Source: Vicinamibacteria bacterium
Lineage (GTDB): Bacteria; Acidobacteriota; Vicinamibacteria; Vicinamibacterales; UBA2999
NCBI GenBank assembly: GCA_025924295.1
Contig: JAICEG010000061.1
Location: forward strand, 1-16,090
DNA: 16,090 bases
Direction: 5' to 3'
A model generated the notes under the pieces. It ran no database searches. It was given only the letters and a program-made list of their open reading frames with translations, and was not told the origin of the DNA. The position numbers and the translations under genes were made by a program. This document shows, piece after piece, positions 14,276-16,090 of the stretch; the first letter of the stretch is position 1; each line of letters starts with the position of its first letter.

Positions 14276-15022
14276 ATGACGAGACATCTGATCGTTGCCG
14301 CCGCACTGACCGTAGTCCCGGGATCTGTGTTCGCGCAGGCGCCGGAACCTCCGATTACCGATACCCGACTGACCGTTCACACGCTGGTCAGGGAGGATAT
14401 CTTCGCCGGCTTTCTCCAGAACGATCTCAAGAGGATGGAACGTGCGGAGAAGAACCTCGAGCGGCTGCTCGAGAGCCGCCCCGCTGACCGACCGAATGTG
14501 ATCGCCTGGCAGGGCAGCATTGCGCTGACGCGCGCGGCGCTCGCGAACGAAGCCAGGCAGCAGGCCGAAGTCATGAAGCACTACCAGCGTGCGCGCGATC
14601 TCTTCGAGGAGGCGATGCGCCTGGACCCGGGCGGTGTCGGCGTGTTCGCGATCACCGGTGGATCACTCGTGTCGATCGCCGATCGATTGCCAACGGCGGA
14701 ACGGGAGAGCGGCTGGGAACTGGCCTACAGCGCGTACCAACGGTTGTGGAAGCTGCAGGGAGAGATCATCGAAAAGCTCCCGCTTCATCACAAGGGTGAG
14801 GTGCTGTCCGGACGTGCGCAGACTGCGCAGCGTACCGGTCGCAACGAGGAGGCAAACGCTGAGATCGACCGGATTCTCAAGCTGCTGCCTGGAACACCCT
14901 ACGCAAAGAGTGCGCAGCAGTGGAAGGACGATCCGTCGTCGCGTGCCCGCGTCAAAGTCACCTGCCAGACCTGTCACGCGCCGGGAACGCTCGCCGGACG
15001 CCTCGCTGAAGTTTCGAAATAG
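14276..15022 (+). CDS. Secreted TPR-like protein with C-terminal CXXCH motif
   Basis: A 248-residue protein with a signal peptide: basic MTRH, hydrophobic LIVAAALTVVPGSVFA, and likely cleavage after Ala20 (VFA-QA) or two residues later. The mature part is helical and TPR-like: LKRMERAEKNLERLLESRP (51-69), MKHYQRARDLFEEAMRLDP (100-118), WELAYSAYQRLWKLQGEI (147-164) and GRNEEANAEIDRILKLLPG (188-206). Near the end, VTCQTCHAPG (228-237) contains one CXXCH, the covalent heme-attachment signature of c-type cytochromes, with only 14 residues after the His. It is probably periplasmic, where heme attachment is possible. No named family is recognised. The ATG has AGAGG three bases upstream, which is close. 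It follows murA by 22 bases and may share its transcript. Confidence 0.75.
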   Translation: MTRHLIVAAALTVVPGSVFAQAPEPPITDTRLTVHTLVREDIFAGFLQNDLKRMERAEKNLERLLESRPADRPNVIAWQGSIALTRAALANEARQQAEVMKHYQRARDLFEEAMRLDPGGVGVFAITGGSLVSIADRLPTAERESGWELAYSAYQRLWKLQGEIIEKLPLHHKGEVLSGRAQTAQRTGRNEEANAEIDRILKLLPGTPYAKSAQQWKDDPSSRARVKVTCQTCHAPGTLAGRLAEVSK

Positions 15023-15024
15023 AA

Positions 15025-15038
15025 GCCAGCGCGCTGGC
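15025..15038. terminator. Possible bidirectional terminator hairpin between convergent genes
   Basis: GCCAGCGCGCTGGC is a perfect palindrome that can fold as a five-base-pair GC-rich stem with a CGCG loop. It fills half of the 27-base gap between the stop of the TPR-CXXCH gene and the stop of the convergent secretin gene. No T-run is present on either side, so intrinsic termination is uncertain. Confidence 0.35.
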
Positions 15039-15049
15039 ACCAACCAGAA

Positions 15050-16090
15050 TCAACGAACTGGCGGCGGCTGCTGCGGCGGAGGCGGAGGAAGAATCGGTGA
15101 GACGCCAGGCTCTGTCGCCGGTGGCAACGGCTGCGTGGGCTGCGCTGGCGCCGCCGGTGGCGGCTCGGCCGGGGCCGGCAACGGCACAGGCACTGGAAGT
15201 GCCAGCGGCCCGGTGATGCTGTCGCCGACGCGGAACGGGCGGAGATCGTCTTCGCTGAGGTCGAGTACGCGGATCACCCGAGGCGTCAGCATCATGACGA
15301 TGTCGGTTTCCTGGATTTCACGATGAGTCTGGGCGAACAGGCGACCGACGATCGGGAGATCGCTGAGCCCGGCGACACCGCGCAGTATCCTGCGCTCCTC
15401 GTCGCGAATGAGGCCGGCCAGCAGGTTCGTCTCCCCATCCCTGAGGCGGATCACCGTGTTGATCTCGCGGTTGCCGAACGTCGGCAGGCCACCAAAGCCC
15501 GAACCTGAGATATTGCTGACGGAAATCCTCAGTGCGAGCGACACCTGATCGTCGTGGTGCATGCGCGGCGTGATGTCGATGTTCACGCCGATGTTCTCGG
15601 AGTTGAACGAGGTGATCGGCTGCTGGTTGACGCCACCTTGCGCGATCGGCGAGAACGTGGTGACGGGGACGGGCACTCGCTCGCCGAATCTCGCCTGGGC
15701 GGGCATGCCCTCGGACGTCCGTAGCTGCGGATTGGCCAGGATGCGGGTGTTCGTGTCCTGTTTGAGCAAACGGTAGAAGAGCGCAGGTACGTTAGTGAGG
15801 AACACGTCTGACTGCGTCAGGTTCCGCAGGTCGCGAAGCGTGAGGCCCTCTCGATTGACGTCCACCTGTCCGTCGATTCCCGTCGGCCCGGTCGGGCTGT
15901 TCACTATCGGCGATGCGATCTGCAGACCGAATTCCTTCAGTCGCGTGCGATCGATCTCGAGCAGCTCGACATCGATCACGACCTCCGGGCGCGCCTTGTC
16001 GATCGCGGAAATAAGCCGGCCGGCTGCAGCGACGCGCGCGGGCGTGTCCTTGATCGCGATGGTGTTGGTGGCCGTGACAGGCGCAAGACG
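15050..16090 (-). CDS. Outer-membrane secretin, GspD/PilQ family (5'-partial, C-terminal part)
   Basis: Secretins form the outer-membrane channel of type II secretion and type IV pilus systems. The frame is open to the window edge, so the N-terminus is missing; 346 residues are visible. Order of parts: the end of an N-domain (VTATNTIAIKDTPARVAAAGRLI, then RPEVVIDVELLEIDRTRLKEFGLQI), then the secretin domain with TNTRILANPQLRTSEGMPAQARFGERVPV, NIGVNIDITPRMHHDDQVSL, REINTVIRLRDGETNLLAGLI and the hallmark GVAGLSDLPIVGRLF. After DIVMMLTPRVIR the protein continues into a tail of about 48 residues of which 23 are Pro. A GTG at 15979 is internal. GspD-like is favoured over PilQ because of the I-D-V-E-x-L-E-I and LSDLPIVGRLF context, but the visible part cannot settle the system. 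Confidence 0.92.
   Translation of the reverse strand, partial: RLAPVTATNTIAIKDTPARVAAAGRLISAIDKARPEVVIDVELLEIDRTRLKEFGLQIASPIVNSPTGPTGIDGQVDVNREGLTLRDLRNLTQSDVFLTNVPALFYRLLKQDTNTRILANPQLRTSEGMPAQARFGERVPVPVTTFSPIAQGGVNQQPITSFNSENIGVNIDITPRMHHDDQVSLALRISVSNISGSGFGGLPTFGNREINTVIRLRDGETNLLAGLIRDEERRILRGVAGLSDLPIVGRLFAQTHREIQETDIVMMLTPRVIRVLDLSEDDLRPFRVGDSITGPLALPVPVPLPAPAEPPPAAPAQPTQPLPPATEPGVSPILPPPPPQQPPPVR

Noticed and set aside
15040..15230. Gly/Cys-rich plus-strand reading of the secretin end, which looks like a glycine-rich peptide
   Set aside because: It is only the complement of the proline-rich tail codons (CCX reads as GGX), in a shadow frame.
1..16090. Search for CRISPR arrays, insertion sequences, attachment sites, toxin-antitoxin pairs, tRNA genes and phage or defence genes
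   Set aside because: No direct-repeat arrays, transposase motifs, terminal inverted repeats or tRNA-like folds were seen; every stretch over about 40 bases is accounted for by coding sequence.

Overview
This is a GC-rich, gene-dense stretch of bacterial chromosome holding fifteen genes, two of them cut by the window edges. No mobile elements, CRISPR arrays, RNA genes or long non-coding gaps are visible. GTG and TTG starts are common, and nearly all neighbouring genes touch or overlap. The gene set (rplS-rnhB followed by a motility-type TPR protein, PolX, a wall recycling/synthesis block, and a GspD/PilQ-like secretin) suggests an Acidobacteriota-like soil bacterium, perhaps of the Vicinamibacteria type. 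That placement is inference from gene content and style; no marker in the window was compared with a database.

Layout. (1) Positions 1-3786, plus strand: the end of rplS (ribosomal protein L19), rnhB (RNase HII), a cytoplasmic TPR protein, a small two-helix membrane protein, a ThiE/TenI superfamily protein, and a helical-repeat protein of unknown function. (2) Positions 3787-6770, minus strand: a GHMP sugar kinase, DNA polymerase X, and a small basic protein, closely packed as one operon. (3) Positions 6810-14253, plus strand: nagZ, ldcA, mpl, a fused pxpB-pxpC gene, murB and murA, in one closely packed run, followed by a secreted TPR protein with a C-terminal CXXCH motif (14276-15022). (4) From 15050 to the window end, minus strand: the C-terminal part of a secretin.

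The central theme is peptidoglycan. NagZ, LdcA and Mpl form the recycling route (GlcNAc removal, trimming of tetrapeptide to tripeptide, ligation of the tripeptide to UDP-MurNAc). MurB and MurA make the UDP-MurNAc that Mpl uses. Recycling and de novo synthesis of the same intermediate are thus co-transcribed. The MurA has Asp where most MurA enzymes have the fosfomycin-target Cys.

The most striking non-coding element is the 39-base region between the GHMP kinase and nagZ. It holds a perfect 11-bp inverted repeat whose two arms each carry TATAAT pointing outwards, 6-7 bases before the GTG starts of the two divergent genes. This predicts a symmetric bidirectional promoter producing two leaderless mRNAs and ties the kinase to the wall-recycling operon. 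I saw no clearly new defence or mobile system; the novelty lies in these arrangements.
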